Assembly (NCBI GenBank): GCA_018383375.1
Contig: JAHAWW010000313.1
Coordinates: forward strand, 1 to 7,701
Origin: Prevotellamassilia sp.
Lineage (GTDB): Bacteria; Bacteroidota; Bacteroidia; Bacteroidales; Bacteroidaceae
DNA: 7,701 nucleotides
Reading direction: 5' to 3'
The translations under genes were made by a program, and so were the position numbers. Under the pieces are notes generated by a model. The model was not told where the DNA came from, did not search any database, and saw only the letters and a list, made by a program, of their open reading frames with translations. Position 1 is the first letter of the stretch; the number at the start of each line of letters is the position of its first letter. This document shows, one piece after another, positions 1 to 6,294 of the stretch.

Positions 1-19
1 AAAAAGGTCAGAGTGAAAA

Positions 20-1180
20 TCAGCAGAGTTTGCGCGAACCGTCGCCGATGACTACATCGATGACGATGGGCTTCTTGCCATATTTCTCGGCAAATTTCTC
101 TACGACGGTCTTCTTGAAGTTGTCGACGAGTTCGTCGGCCACGAGGTTGATGGTGCAACCGCCGAAACCGCCACCCATGATGCGCGAACCGGTCACGCCC
201 ACTTCCTTGGCCACGTCGTTGAGGAAGTCGAGTTCTTCGCAGCTCACCTCATACTCCTTGCTCAGGCCGTAGTGGGTTTCATACATCATTTTGCCGACCA
301 TTTCATAATCGTCGTGTTCGAGAGCGTCGCAGACGGCCAACACACGTTCCACTTCGCCAATGACGTAGCGGGCACGTTTGTATTCATCACCAGTGATTTT
401 GCCTTTCACTTCGTCAAGCATTTCCATGCTGGCATCGCGCAGAGACTCCACTTCGGGATGGGTCTGTTTGATGATTTCGGCCACGTGCTCACACTGCAGA
501 CGGCGCTCGTTGTAGGGCGAACCAGCGAGTTCGTGTTTCACGCAGCTGTTGACGAGGATGAGCTGATAGCCTTTGGGGTTCCAGGGGAAATACTGGTATT
601 CACCGCTGCGGCAGTCGAGGCGCATGAGGCTACCTTTGCGACCAAACACAGAGGCAAACTGGTCCATGATGCCGCAATTGCAGCCCACGTATTTGTGCTC
701 GGTGCGCTGTCCCACGCGGGCCAGTTCCATCTTTTCGATTTTGTTATCACCCCAGAGGTCGTTGAGGGCGAAAGCATAGGTGCTCTCGAGGGCTGCCGAC
801 GAAGACATACCTGCACCGAGGGGCACATCACCGGCAAAAGCGGTGTTGAAACCTTCTACGGGTACGCCGAGGGCCATCATCTCGCGGCAAACGCCGAAGA
901 TGTAGCGCGCCCAAGTGGCTTTGGGGCCGGCCTCATCGTCGAGGTTGAACTCTACGTAGTCTTTGAGGTCGATTGAATAGGCGCGCACGTTGCGGGTGCC
1001 GTTGGGTTTGATTTCGGCAATCATACCCTGCTCTACGGCGCCGGGGAATACAAAACCATTATTATAATCGGTGTGCTCTCCAATCAGGTTGATGCGGCCG
1101 GGGCTGGCATACACACTGCCGGTTTCACCATCAAAATGTTTTACGAAGCGACTTCTTACGTCTTCTATTGTCAGTTTCAT
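20..1180 (-). CDS. galK: Galactokinase (GHMP kinase family)
   Basis: This enzyme phosphorylates alpha-D-galactose with ATP to galactose-1-phosphate in the cytoplasm, the committing step of the Leloir pathway. All three family signatures are visible in the 386-residue protein, which is a normal full length. The galactokinase signature GRINLIGEHTDYNNG starts at residue 28, with R29, E35, H36 and D38 in the places that contact sugar. The ATP-binding GHMP loop PLGAGMSSSAALES is at about 120-133. CGIMDQFAS at 169-177 supplies the likely catalytic base D173. A third glycine-rich motif, GGGFGG, is at 336-341. No signal peptide is present. The ATG lies 42 nt after the stop of the sugar transporter, so the two are probably co-transcribed as the end of a galM-transporter-galK cluster. 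No Shine-Dalgarno sequence is seen before the ATG, which is normal for Bacteroidota. The stop lies near the window edge, so a downstream operon member cannot be excluded. Confidence 0.97.
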   Translation of the reverse strand: MKLTIEDVRSRFVKHFDGETGSVYASPGRINLIGEHTDYNNGFVFPGAVEQGMIAEIKPNGTRNVRAYSIDLKDYVEFNLDDEAGPKATWARYIFGVCREMMALGVPVEGFNTAFAGDVPLGAGMSSSAALESTYAFALNDLWGDNKIEKMELARVGQRTEHKYVGCNCGIMDQFASVFGRKGSLMRLDCRSGEYQYFPWNPKGYQLILVNSCVKHELAGSPYNERRLQCEHVAEIIKQTHPEVESLRDASMEMLDEVKGKITGDEYKRARYVIGEVERVLAVCDALEHDDYEMVGKMMYETHYGLSKEYEVSCEELDFLNDVAKEVGVTGSRIMGGGFGGCTINLVADELVDNFKKTVVEKFAEKYGKKPIVIDVVIGDGSRKLC

Positions 1181-1222
1181 GGGCGTATAGTATTAGGAGG
1201 TTAATGAATTTGTCTGAGAATA

Positions 1223-2494
1223 TTAGTCTTCGCGCTTGGTCACGCGGCTACCGATGAGGGCATAGAAAAGCAGGTAGGCTGCACAGAAGGCCACAACCCA
1301 GAAGCTGGCCATGTAGCCGGCCACGTCGGCCACCAGACCCTGAATGAACATCATCACGGCGCAACCGAACACCATGGTCATGAACAGACCCGAAGCGATG
1401 GCGGTGTATTTGCCGAGACCCTCAACGGCCATGTTGAAGATTGAGCCCCACATCACACTGGTGCAGAGACCAATGAGCAAGAGGGCAAACACGCCGACGG
1501 GAATGTCTTGGGTGATGAACGAAAGTGTAGACCAGTCTACGCCGGGGAAGGGCACGAGCACGGTGCGGGGTGCAAACATACCGAACAACACGAGCACAAG
1601 CGTCAAGATAGACACTGTCGTAATCATGGTGCGGGCGCTCACTTTGCTACCGATGGCAGCACCGACGAAACGACCGATGAGCATCATGAACCAATAGACG
1701 GCCACGAGCAGACCCACGATGTTTTCAGGTATTTTCAAGTCTTCGGTGAGGTGGAAGCCCACATAGCTGGGCACACCCACTTCGATACCCATATAAAGGA
1801 AGATGGCCAACAGACCGAGTGAGAAGTGACGGTGGCTGAGCGCACCCTTGATGAGGTCCACACGCACGGGGGCCTGTTCGGGCTCGTCGATTTTGGTGAA
1901 CATAATCACCACGAAGGCCACGGCAAAGATGGCGAGGGCAATCATCAAAGCAGGCGTGGCATCGGCAATCTTAGCCTTTGACATATCGGCAATGAGCGCA
2001 CCCATCAAGATGTAGCAAGCCACGGCAGCTGCCGAGTTAAACACGCCGCCAATCTGGATGAGCTGGTTGCCGGTGTTACCGCCGCCACCAAGCAGGTTGA
2101 GCATCGGGTTGACCACGCAGTTGAGGATACACATACACAGACCGGCGATGAATGCACCGATGAGGTAGACGGTGAATACAAGACCCAAGTTGGCCTGTGC
2201 GTCGAGCAGACCGCTGCACCACTGAATGAGAATACCGGCGGCACCCACCACGAGGCCAATCAGCGCCGTGCGCTTGTAGCCAAACTTGGCAATGAGCATA
2301 CCGGCCGGAATACCCATAATGAGATAGGCCACAAAGTTGCCGTAGTTACCAATCTGGGCGAGCACCGTTGAGATTTCTCCCTGGTTTTTGATGATTTTGG
2401 CCATAGGGTTGCAAAGGTTTGTCACGAATGCAATCATGGCGAAGAGCGCAATCATCACCAAGATAGCGCCCCACTGTTTTTTTTGTTGACTCAT
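1223..2494 (-). CDS. MFS sugar permease, fucose/galactose/glucose (FHS) type
   Basis: This is an inner membrane sugar importer of the major facilitator superfamily. By similarity of layout to the FucP/GluP (FHS) branch it is likely a proton-coupled galactose or glucose symporter. The 423-residue protein is almost entirely hydrophobic helices and I count about 12 membrane segments, the first at residues ~9-29. A loop motif GMLIAKFGYKRT (65-76) matches the conserved TM2-TM3 loop of MFS proteins. NPMLNLLGGGGNTG (129-142), YMGIEVGVPSY (234-244) and the late VMWGSIFNMAVEGLG (347-361) resemble FHS-family signatures. A cytoplasmic centre at about 202-222 is charged, as expected between the two six-helix halves. 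It sits between galM and galK, so galactose is the best substrate guess, but fucose or glucose cannot be excluded from sequence alone. Codons 5-7 contain a run of eight A on the coding strand. The gap to galM is 133 nt and holds a terminator-like hairpin, so this gene may also have its own promoter. Confidence 0.92.
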   Translation of the reverse strand: MSQQKKQWGAILVMIALFAMIAFVTNLCNPMAKIIKNQGEISTVLAQIGNYGNFVAYLIMGIPAGMLIAKFGYKRTALIGLVVGAAGILIQWCSGLLDAQANLGLVFTVYLIGAFIAGLCMCILNCVVNPMLNLLGGGGNTGNQLIQIGGVFNSAAAVACYILMGALIADMSKAKIADATPALMIALAIFAVAFVVIMFTKIDEPEQAPVRVDLIKGALSHRHFSLGLLAIFLYMGIEVGVPSYVGFHLTEDLKIPENIVGLLVAVYWFMMLIGRFVGAAIGSKVSARTMITTVSILTLVLVLFGMFAPRTVLVPFPGVDWSTLSFITQDIPVGVFALLLIGLCTSVMWGSIFNMAVEGLGKYTAIASGLFMTMVFGCAVMMFIQGLVADVAGYMASFWVVAFCAAYLLFYALIGSRVTKRED

Positions 2495-2558
2495 GATAAT
2501 TTAAGGTTATTATTTGTAAAGATTTGGATTAAAAATTCCGATGGTATTAGGGGTTGAC

Positions 2559-2619
2559 AAAAAACACTGCGGCGGAAGGCCGTCTGCCTCGCGGGTGAGT
2601 GGGCAGGCCGTCTTCCGCC
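2559..2619 (-). terminator. Terminator-like hairpin between galM and the transporter gene
   Basis: Read on the minus strand, the galM stop is followed 8 nt later by an 18-nt arm, a 13-nt loop and a second 18-nt arm (plus-strand arms 2571-2588 and 2602-2619). After a 6-nt gap comes a run of six T (2559-2564). The outer 8 bp (GGCGGAAG/CTTCCGCC) and inner 5 bp (CTGCC/GGCAG) pair perfectly. The middle 5 nt are ACGGC in both arms on the minus strand, a direct instead of an inverted repeat, so they form a 5x5 internal loop. This would fit intrinsic termination or attenuation after galM, or an mRNA-stabilising hairpin inside the operon. The T-run is a little far from the stem, so efficiency is uncertain. 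Confidence 0.5.
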
Positions 2620-2627
2620 AATGTGGG

Positions 2628-3713
2628 TCATTCGGCCACGCCGAACTTATAGATGGTCTTTTGCGTATATACCTGTCCGGGTTTCAACACCACGGGTGGG
2701 AAATAGGCGCGATTGGGACTGTCGGGGAAATGTTGAGCCTCAAAGCAGAGGGCCGACCGACGGGGGAAGGTGGCACCGTGCTGGCCTTTGTAGCCGTCGG
2801 CCCAGTTGTCTGAATAAAACTGCACGCCGGGCTCGGTGGTGTAGACTTCCATGGTGCGGCCGCTCACGGGTTCGGTGATTTTGGCAGCAAAAGTCAGTTC
2901 GCCGGGTTCGCGTTTATTGAGTACGAAGCAGTGGTCATAGCCTGCGCCGTTTTTAATCTGCTCGTCGTCGGCATCGATGCGCTCGCCCACGGCGTGAGGC
3001 TCGGTGAAGTCAAACGGTGTGCCTTTCACGCTGCGAATTTCGCCTGTGGGGATAGAGTTTTCGTCGATGGGAATGTAAAAGTCGGCGTTGATTTGGCAAA
3101 TCACGTTTTCGGCCGATGGCGTGGGGTTGGCAATACCTGCAAGCGAGAAGAAACCGTGGCTCGTCATATTGACAATGGTCTTCTTGTTGGTCGTGCCCTT
3201 ATAGTCGATTTTGAGTTCGTTGTCGTCGCTGAGCGAATACATCACCGTCATCGACAATTCGCCGGGAAAACCTTCTTCATAATATGCTGAAACGTAGCGC
3301 AATACGAGCGAACTTTCATTGATTTGTTCAGCATCCCACACTCTGGCGTGGAAGCCCGTTGGGCCACCGTGCAGGTGGTTGGGTCCGTTGTTGATGGCCA
3401 GGTGATATTCTTTGCCGTTGAGCGTGAAGCAACCTTTACAAATGCGGTTGCCATATCGTCCCACGAGGGTGGAGAGGAAGGGTTCGGGCGAGTTGATGCA
3501 ATCATCGATGTTATCGTGTCCCTGAATGACGTTGGCCACGTTGCCGTCTCGGTCGGGCACCATAATGGCCACGATGGCGCCGCCATAGTTTGTGATGGCC
3601 ACTTCCATGCCGTTATCGTTGGTCAGGAAAAACAGGTCGGTCTCTTTGCCGTTAATAACCTTCTGAAAATCTTCTTTTTTGAGCCCGCTGAGGGCTTTAG
3701 TTGCGTGTTCCAT
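2628..3713 (-). CDS. galM: Aldose 1-epimerase (galactose mutarotase)
   Basis: This enzyme interconverts the beta and alpha anomers of galactose and other aldoses, supplying the alpha form needed by galactokinase. The 361-residue protein has the expected family length and the expected active-site pattern. GRYGNRI is at 85-91, with R89 as the likely substrate-binding arginine. NHLHGG is at 112-117 and TSHGFFSLAG at 184-193, whose H186 is the usual acid. GYDHCFVL is at 258-265 with D260, and GVQFYSDNW at 296-304. FEAQHFPDSPN starts at 324, with E325 as the catalytic base. There is no clear signal peptide (the N-terminus MEHATKALSGLKKED is polar), so it should be cytoplasmic. It is the first gene of the galM-transporter-galK cluster. 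Upstream is an A/T-rich stretch at about 3714-3780 that could hold a promoter, but I could not settle on a convincing -33/-7 pair there. Confidence 0.95.
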   Translation of the reverse strand: MEHATKALSGLKKEDFQKVINGKETDLFFLTNDNGMEVAITNYGGAIVAIMVPDRDGNVANVIQGHDNIDDCINSPEPFLSTLVGRYGNRICKGCFTLNGKEYHLAINNGPNHLHGGPTGFHARVWDAEQINESSLVLRYVSAYYEEGFPGELSMTVMYSLSDDNELKIDYKGTTNKKTIVNMTSHGFFSLAGIANPTPSAENVICQINADFYIPIDENSIPTGEIRSVKGTPFDFTEPHAVGERIDADDEQIKNGAGYDHCFVLNKREPGELTFAAKITEPVSGRTMEVYTTEPGVQFYSDNWADGYKGQHGATFPRRSALCFEAQHFPDSPNRAYFPPVVLKPGQVYTQKTIYKFGVAE

Positions 3714-3801
3714 AGTTTTAAGGCTTTAGTATCTCTCGCAAATTTGATAATAAGTTTTGAAAAAGCAAAGCACAGAGGGCAGAAAAATAGGCAAGGGGCG
3801 C

Positions 3802-3896
3802 GCGAAAGGGGGCGAAAGGGCTACGGGTCACAGCCAGACAAGCCATGAAAGTTGGAGCAAGCCGAGAGCAGTCAAACTTGTTTGAATTGCCGAGGC
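3802..3896 (+). repeat. Dispersed ~95-bp repeat, copy A
   Basis: This stretch is repeated in the same orientation at 7150-7245. From 3818 to 3896 (79 bp) it matches 7167-7245 with only two substitutions (3871/7220 and 3889/7238). The first part, with two GCGAAAGGG-like units, matches with about two substitutions and one one-base indel. It ends with the palindrome-like core TCAAACTTGTTTGA. It looks like a chromosomal intergenic repeat (REP/BIME- or MITE-like in scale). I see no transposase in the window. Confidence 0.9.
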
Positions 3897-3898
3897 GC

Positions 3899-4026
3899 GA
3901 ATTATCGTGCAAGTGAGAGCAGAACAACAAACTTGTTTGATTGTAATGCCGAGCGCAGCCGATAATCTCGAAGAAGAATTATCGTGCAAGTGAGAGCAGA
4001 ACAACAAACTTGTTTGATTGTTCTGC
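3899..4026. repeat. Two tandem 46-bp direct repeats with hairpin cores
   Basis: Bases 3899-3944 and 3976-4021 are identical over 46 bp, offset by 77 bp. Each contains the core CAAACTTGTTTGA (3928-3940 and 4005-4017), the same core as in the adjacent ~95-bp repeat (3873-3885). In the second copy the core sits in a stem: GCAGAACAA at 3996-4004 pairs with TTGTTCTGC at 4018-4026, and CAAAC (4005-4009) pairs with GTTTG (4012-4016), with A4017 bulged. Between the copies, CGATAAT (3960-3966) and ATTATCG (3978-3984) form a second short inverted repeat. The array lies 76 nt past the stop of the outer membrane protein gene, so its transcript could fold as a 3' end structure, but no T-run follows. Confidence 0.88.
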
Positions 4027-4101
4027 TACAATCAAGAAGAGTGGGATTAACAGCATTCTTACTTCTAACCCCATTTCAATATTGAAAGAGCATCTCTATT
4101 G

Positions 4102-6153
4102 TTACAGGATTCCGTTGTCGGTATCTTTGTTGTTCAGTGTTTTGCTTGCCGATTTGTACTTATTGCCGTGAGACATGCGCCAAGATACGCCAAGGATTAG
4201 GCAATTGCCACTACTTCTGTCATAGCCCGTTGTTAGTTTATGAAAGTCTCTGTTTAGAATTTCGCCCTCGTAGGATTTGTATTTTTTGCAGAAAGGATTA
4301 TTATAGGCAAGTGAGAAACTCCAATCTTTATATCTGTATGAACCATTTAGCACAACAGACGCTCCCTGATATCCCCTCCCTTCGCCTTCAAGAACACGAT
4401 AGCCGTTGTCTGCGTAAGCTTGAAGGGTAAATCTGCCGAGATATGCAGTTATGCTGCCCATACAGAACCATGAGGTATAGAAGTGCGAGTAGTCATTGCC
4501 ATAATTGAAACATCGTTGCATTCCTCCGTATGCGGATGTCTGAAGTTTCTCCGGCAAAATCCAATAGCTTGCGTATGCAGCCAATTGCAACAGGTCTATC
4601 TCCTTCTGATTTATCTGAGTATAGATAAACTTGTCGTCTGCAGTTCGCTCGTAATGTGCCCTATTAGGTTTGTAACAATAGCGATAAAAACCGTTTATAA
4701 ATGTGCTCCATCTTTGGTTGTTGTATGATAATCGTAGGCTTTGATCCATATCTCTGCTTGGTTTCAGGGAGGGGTTGCCTACAGTATATTCCATGCTGTT
4801 TGTCATTATCGTTGCATCATTGGTCATCGCTATGCGGGATGCTCTGTCGCCCATATCTAATGTGTAACTCAACTGCATGCCATTCTTGAATTGATATGCC
4901 AAAGACGCTTTGAGACGAAACGTCCAAAAGTCGTAGTTGTGTTCATTCTGATTGTAATGTATGTAACTCACTCCTAATCCTAACGCATAACGGAAGTCTT
5001 TCAACATACCTTTGATTTCACCGAACCCATAAAGGTTATTGTTGTTCATTTCTGTCAGGGCATAGGCATCGCCAAGATAGTCATTCTTGGTGTATTTATA
5101 TCTGTAATTCAATCCCGCCGAAAAGACAAAAGGTTTCAGCTTATTCTCGTAGATTACCTCGGTAAGAGCAGAGGCAGTCCTTCCCTTTACATCATACTTG
5201 TAAGGAGCCCCTTCATCGAAATAGTTGCTTGTATTCGTATGGATGTAGGTACCCACGGCATTTGCTGTTATTGACTGGCGAGCAGTAAGCTGTCGGAACA
5301 GGTATAGGTCAAGCACAGGTGAATTGGAACGGCTGCTATTGCTATATGTAGCCGTCTGATATTGACCGTCATCGACAACACCTTTTATACTGTAATTGCC
5401 AGGCTCATTGCCTATATTGTCACTCAACGAAACCTGAAAAACGTATGCTGTGCTGTCAGCATAGTTATATGTGAGTTTGACATTATGCGTAAGACCTTTA
5501 CGAAGCGTTTCCACATCATTGCGCCGGGTGGTACGAATACGGCCATCGTTCAAAGTATAATCGGCAGTTTCTTTCACCTCAGATCCATTCGATTTGTTAC
5601 CGCTGAAATCATACGAGGCAGATAATTCACTCTTGCCAGAGTTCCATTTGCCATACACCATGCCATCTCCTTGCCATGTTGTCAATAATGATGTGACATC
5701 ACTTCCAAGTGTATAACCAGTGTCATTGCGCTTGGTGACGATATTGACAACGTATGCAATGTCTTCGCCATATCGCACACCGGGGTTGTCTATAAAGTCA
5801 ACCTTTCCGATAAGCTTTGGATCAAGTGCCAGCATCTCTTCCTTGCCAACAATGATTCCGTTGATGCGAATCTGCACGCCACCACGATTGTCAATGGCAG
5901 AGACGGAGTGGGTAACATTGTCAATGCGAAGATTGGGCAAAGAGAGTTTTTGAAGAAGACTATACCCGTTGGTTGATGCACTCTTCTGCGCATCGGTTGG
6001 ATAGATCATCTGACCGTCAACCTTACTGACAACCTTCGCGCCTTTTACAGTTACTTCAGAGAGAGTGACCGACTTCTCTTCATTCTGAGCTAAGGCCGGG
6101 AATGAGGAAATGGATAGAAAAAGAATGGGAATGATTCGTTTCATATTTGTCAT
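4102..6153 (-). CDS. Outer membrane beta-barrel protein, TonB-receptor-like
   Basis: This is predicted to be an outer membrane channel or receptor of the TonB-dependent-receptor-like beta-barrel group common in Bacteroidota; its ligand is unknown. A signal peptide, MKRIIPILFLSISSFPALA, ends near residue 22, before QNEEK. A compact plug-like domain follows at about 30-142: VTLSEVTVKG at 29-38, the RINGI segment at 96-100, DNPGVRYGED at 122-131 and the plug end NIVTKRN. The rest, to about 655, is alternating aromatic/polar beta strands with Tyr-rich girdles, as in a ~20-22-strand barrel. The tail NNKDTDNGIL is polar instead of ending in aromatic residues. There is no N-terminal carboxypeptidase-regulatory-like domain and no SusD-type partner gene next to it. 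Two starts are possible: 6153 (MTNMKR) and 6144 (MKR); the second gives a cleaner signal peptide. It lies 141 nt downstream of a membrane-anchored regulator gene, with direct repeats in the gap. Confidence 0.88.
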   Translation of the reverse strand: MTNMKRIIPILFLSISSFPALAQNEEKSVTLSEVTVKGAKVVSKVDGQMIYPTDAQKSASTNGYSLLQKLSLPNLRIDNVTHSVSAIDNRGGVQIRINGIIVGKEEMLALDPKLIGKVDFIDNPGVRYGEDIAYVVNIVTKRNDTGYTLGSDVTSLLTTWQGDGMVYGKWNSGKSELSASYDFSGNKSNGSEVKETADYTLNDGRIRTTRRNDVETLRKGLTHNVKLTYNYADSTAYVFQVSLSDNIGNEPGNYSIKGVVDDGQYQTATYSNSSRSNSPVLDLYLFRQLTARQSITANAVGTYIHTNTSNYFDEGAPYKYDVKGRTASALTEVIYENKLKPFVFSAGLNYRYKYTKNDYLGDAYALTEMNNNNLYGFGEIKGMLKDFRYALGLGVSYIHYNQNEHNYDFWTFRLKASLAYQFKNGMQLSYTLDMGDRASRIAMTNDATIMTNSMEYTVGNPSLKPSRDMDQSLRLSYNNQRWSTFINGFYRYCYKPNRAHYERTADDKFIYTQINQKEIDLLQLAAYASYWILPEKLQTSAYGGMQRCFNYGNDYSHFYTSWFCMGSITAYLGRFTLQAYADNGYRVLEGEGRGYQGASVVLNGSYRYKDWSFSLAYNNPFCKKYKSYEGEILNRDFHKLTTGYDRSSGNCLILGVSWRMSHGNKYKSASKTLNNKDTDNGIL

Positions 6154-6166
6154 TTTGTTGCTTGTT

Positions 6167-6204
6167 TATAAAGCATACACTCAGGGCCGGAGTGAACGTC
6201 CAAA
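6167..6204 (-). promoter_or_regulatory. Possible Bacteroidota-type promoter of the outer membrane protein gene
   Basis: On the minus strand a TTTG (6201-6204) is followed after 23 nt by TATGCTTT (6170-6177), which resembles the TAnnTTTG -7 element. The usual spacing is nearer 19-21, so this is a weak match. It would give a leader of roughly 10-20 nt before the ATG at 6153 and would place the 11-bp direct repeats at 6258-6290 about 55-90 bp upstream of the -33 element, a reasonable place for an activator. Confidence 0.3.
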
Positions 6205-6233
6205 AAAGTTGTGGATGCAAAATGACAAACAAA

Positions 6234-6272
6234 TCAGGGAAACACCAATTTTTCTAACTGACATTTCCCTGA
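6234..6272. promoter_or_regulatory. 9-bp inverted repeat downstream of the regulator gene
   Basis: TCAGGGAAA (6234-6242) and TTTCCCTGA (6264-6272) are perfect inverted copies separated by 21 bp. On the minus strand the hairpin is followed by TTTGTTTGTCATTTT, so it could end the regulator transcript. It also overlaps the direct-repeat operator candidate. Terminator and operator roles are both possible. Confidence 0.4.
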
Positions 6273-6290
6273 CATTACTCTGACAACAAC
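6258..6290 (-). promoter_or_regulatory. Three 11-bp direct repeats, candidate operator for an OmpR/PhoB-type regulator
   Basis: CTGACA occurs at 6258, 6269 and 6280 on the plus strand with an exact 11-bp period (full units CTGACATTTCC, CTGACATTACT, CTGACAACAAC). Read toward the outer membrane protein gene it is TGTCAG three times. A degenerate fourth unit, CTAACT, is in phase at 6291 and overlaps the regulator stop codon. Winged helices of the OmpR/PhoB class generally bind head-to-tail as dimers on direct repeats one helical turn apart (the Pho box is the model: TGTCAT at 11-bp spacing). The upstream gene encodes such a domain, so binding by that protein is a strong guess, but it is inferred. 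Confidence 0.6.
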
Positions 6291-6294
6291 CTAA

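Larger units (their letters stand above)
3714..4101. other. 388-bp intergenic stretch, repeat-rich, no gene
   Basis: No believable gene lies here. The part next to galM (3714-3780) is A/T-rich and is the likely promoter/leader of the gal cluster. About 3802-3896 is one copy of a repeat found again at 7150-7245. About 3899-4026 holds two tandem 46-bp repeats and a hairpin. Short open frames on both strands are encoded by these repeats and have no protein-like features. A perfect 14-bp palindrome TTTCAATATTGAAA is at 4074-4087, 14 nt downstream of the outer membrane protein stop. It may be a weak 3' end structure or chance. Confidence 0.7.

Noticed and set aside
272..976. A 234-codon open frame on the plus strand opposite galK
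   Set aside because: It is an antisense shadow of a gene with intact catalytic motifs on the minus strand; its product is His/Phe/Val-rich and has no domain I recognise.
1195..1251. A strong AGGAGG three bases before an ATG on the plus strand, giving a 16-codon frame
   Set aside because: It is antisense to the galK-transporter junction and very short, and Bacteroidota rarely rely on Shine-Dalgarno pairing, so the match is probably chance.
3324..3848. A 174-codon plus-strand frame opposite the start of galM
   Set aside because: It overlaps the conserved galM coding region and runs into the repeat; no protein family features are visible.
3718..3930. A 70-codon minus-strand frame upstream of galM
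   Set aside because: It is mostly translated repeat sequence, and the same repeat is read in a different context at 7150-7245.
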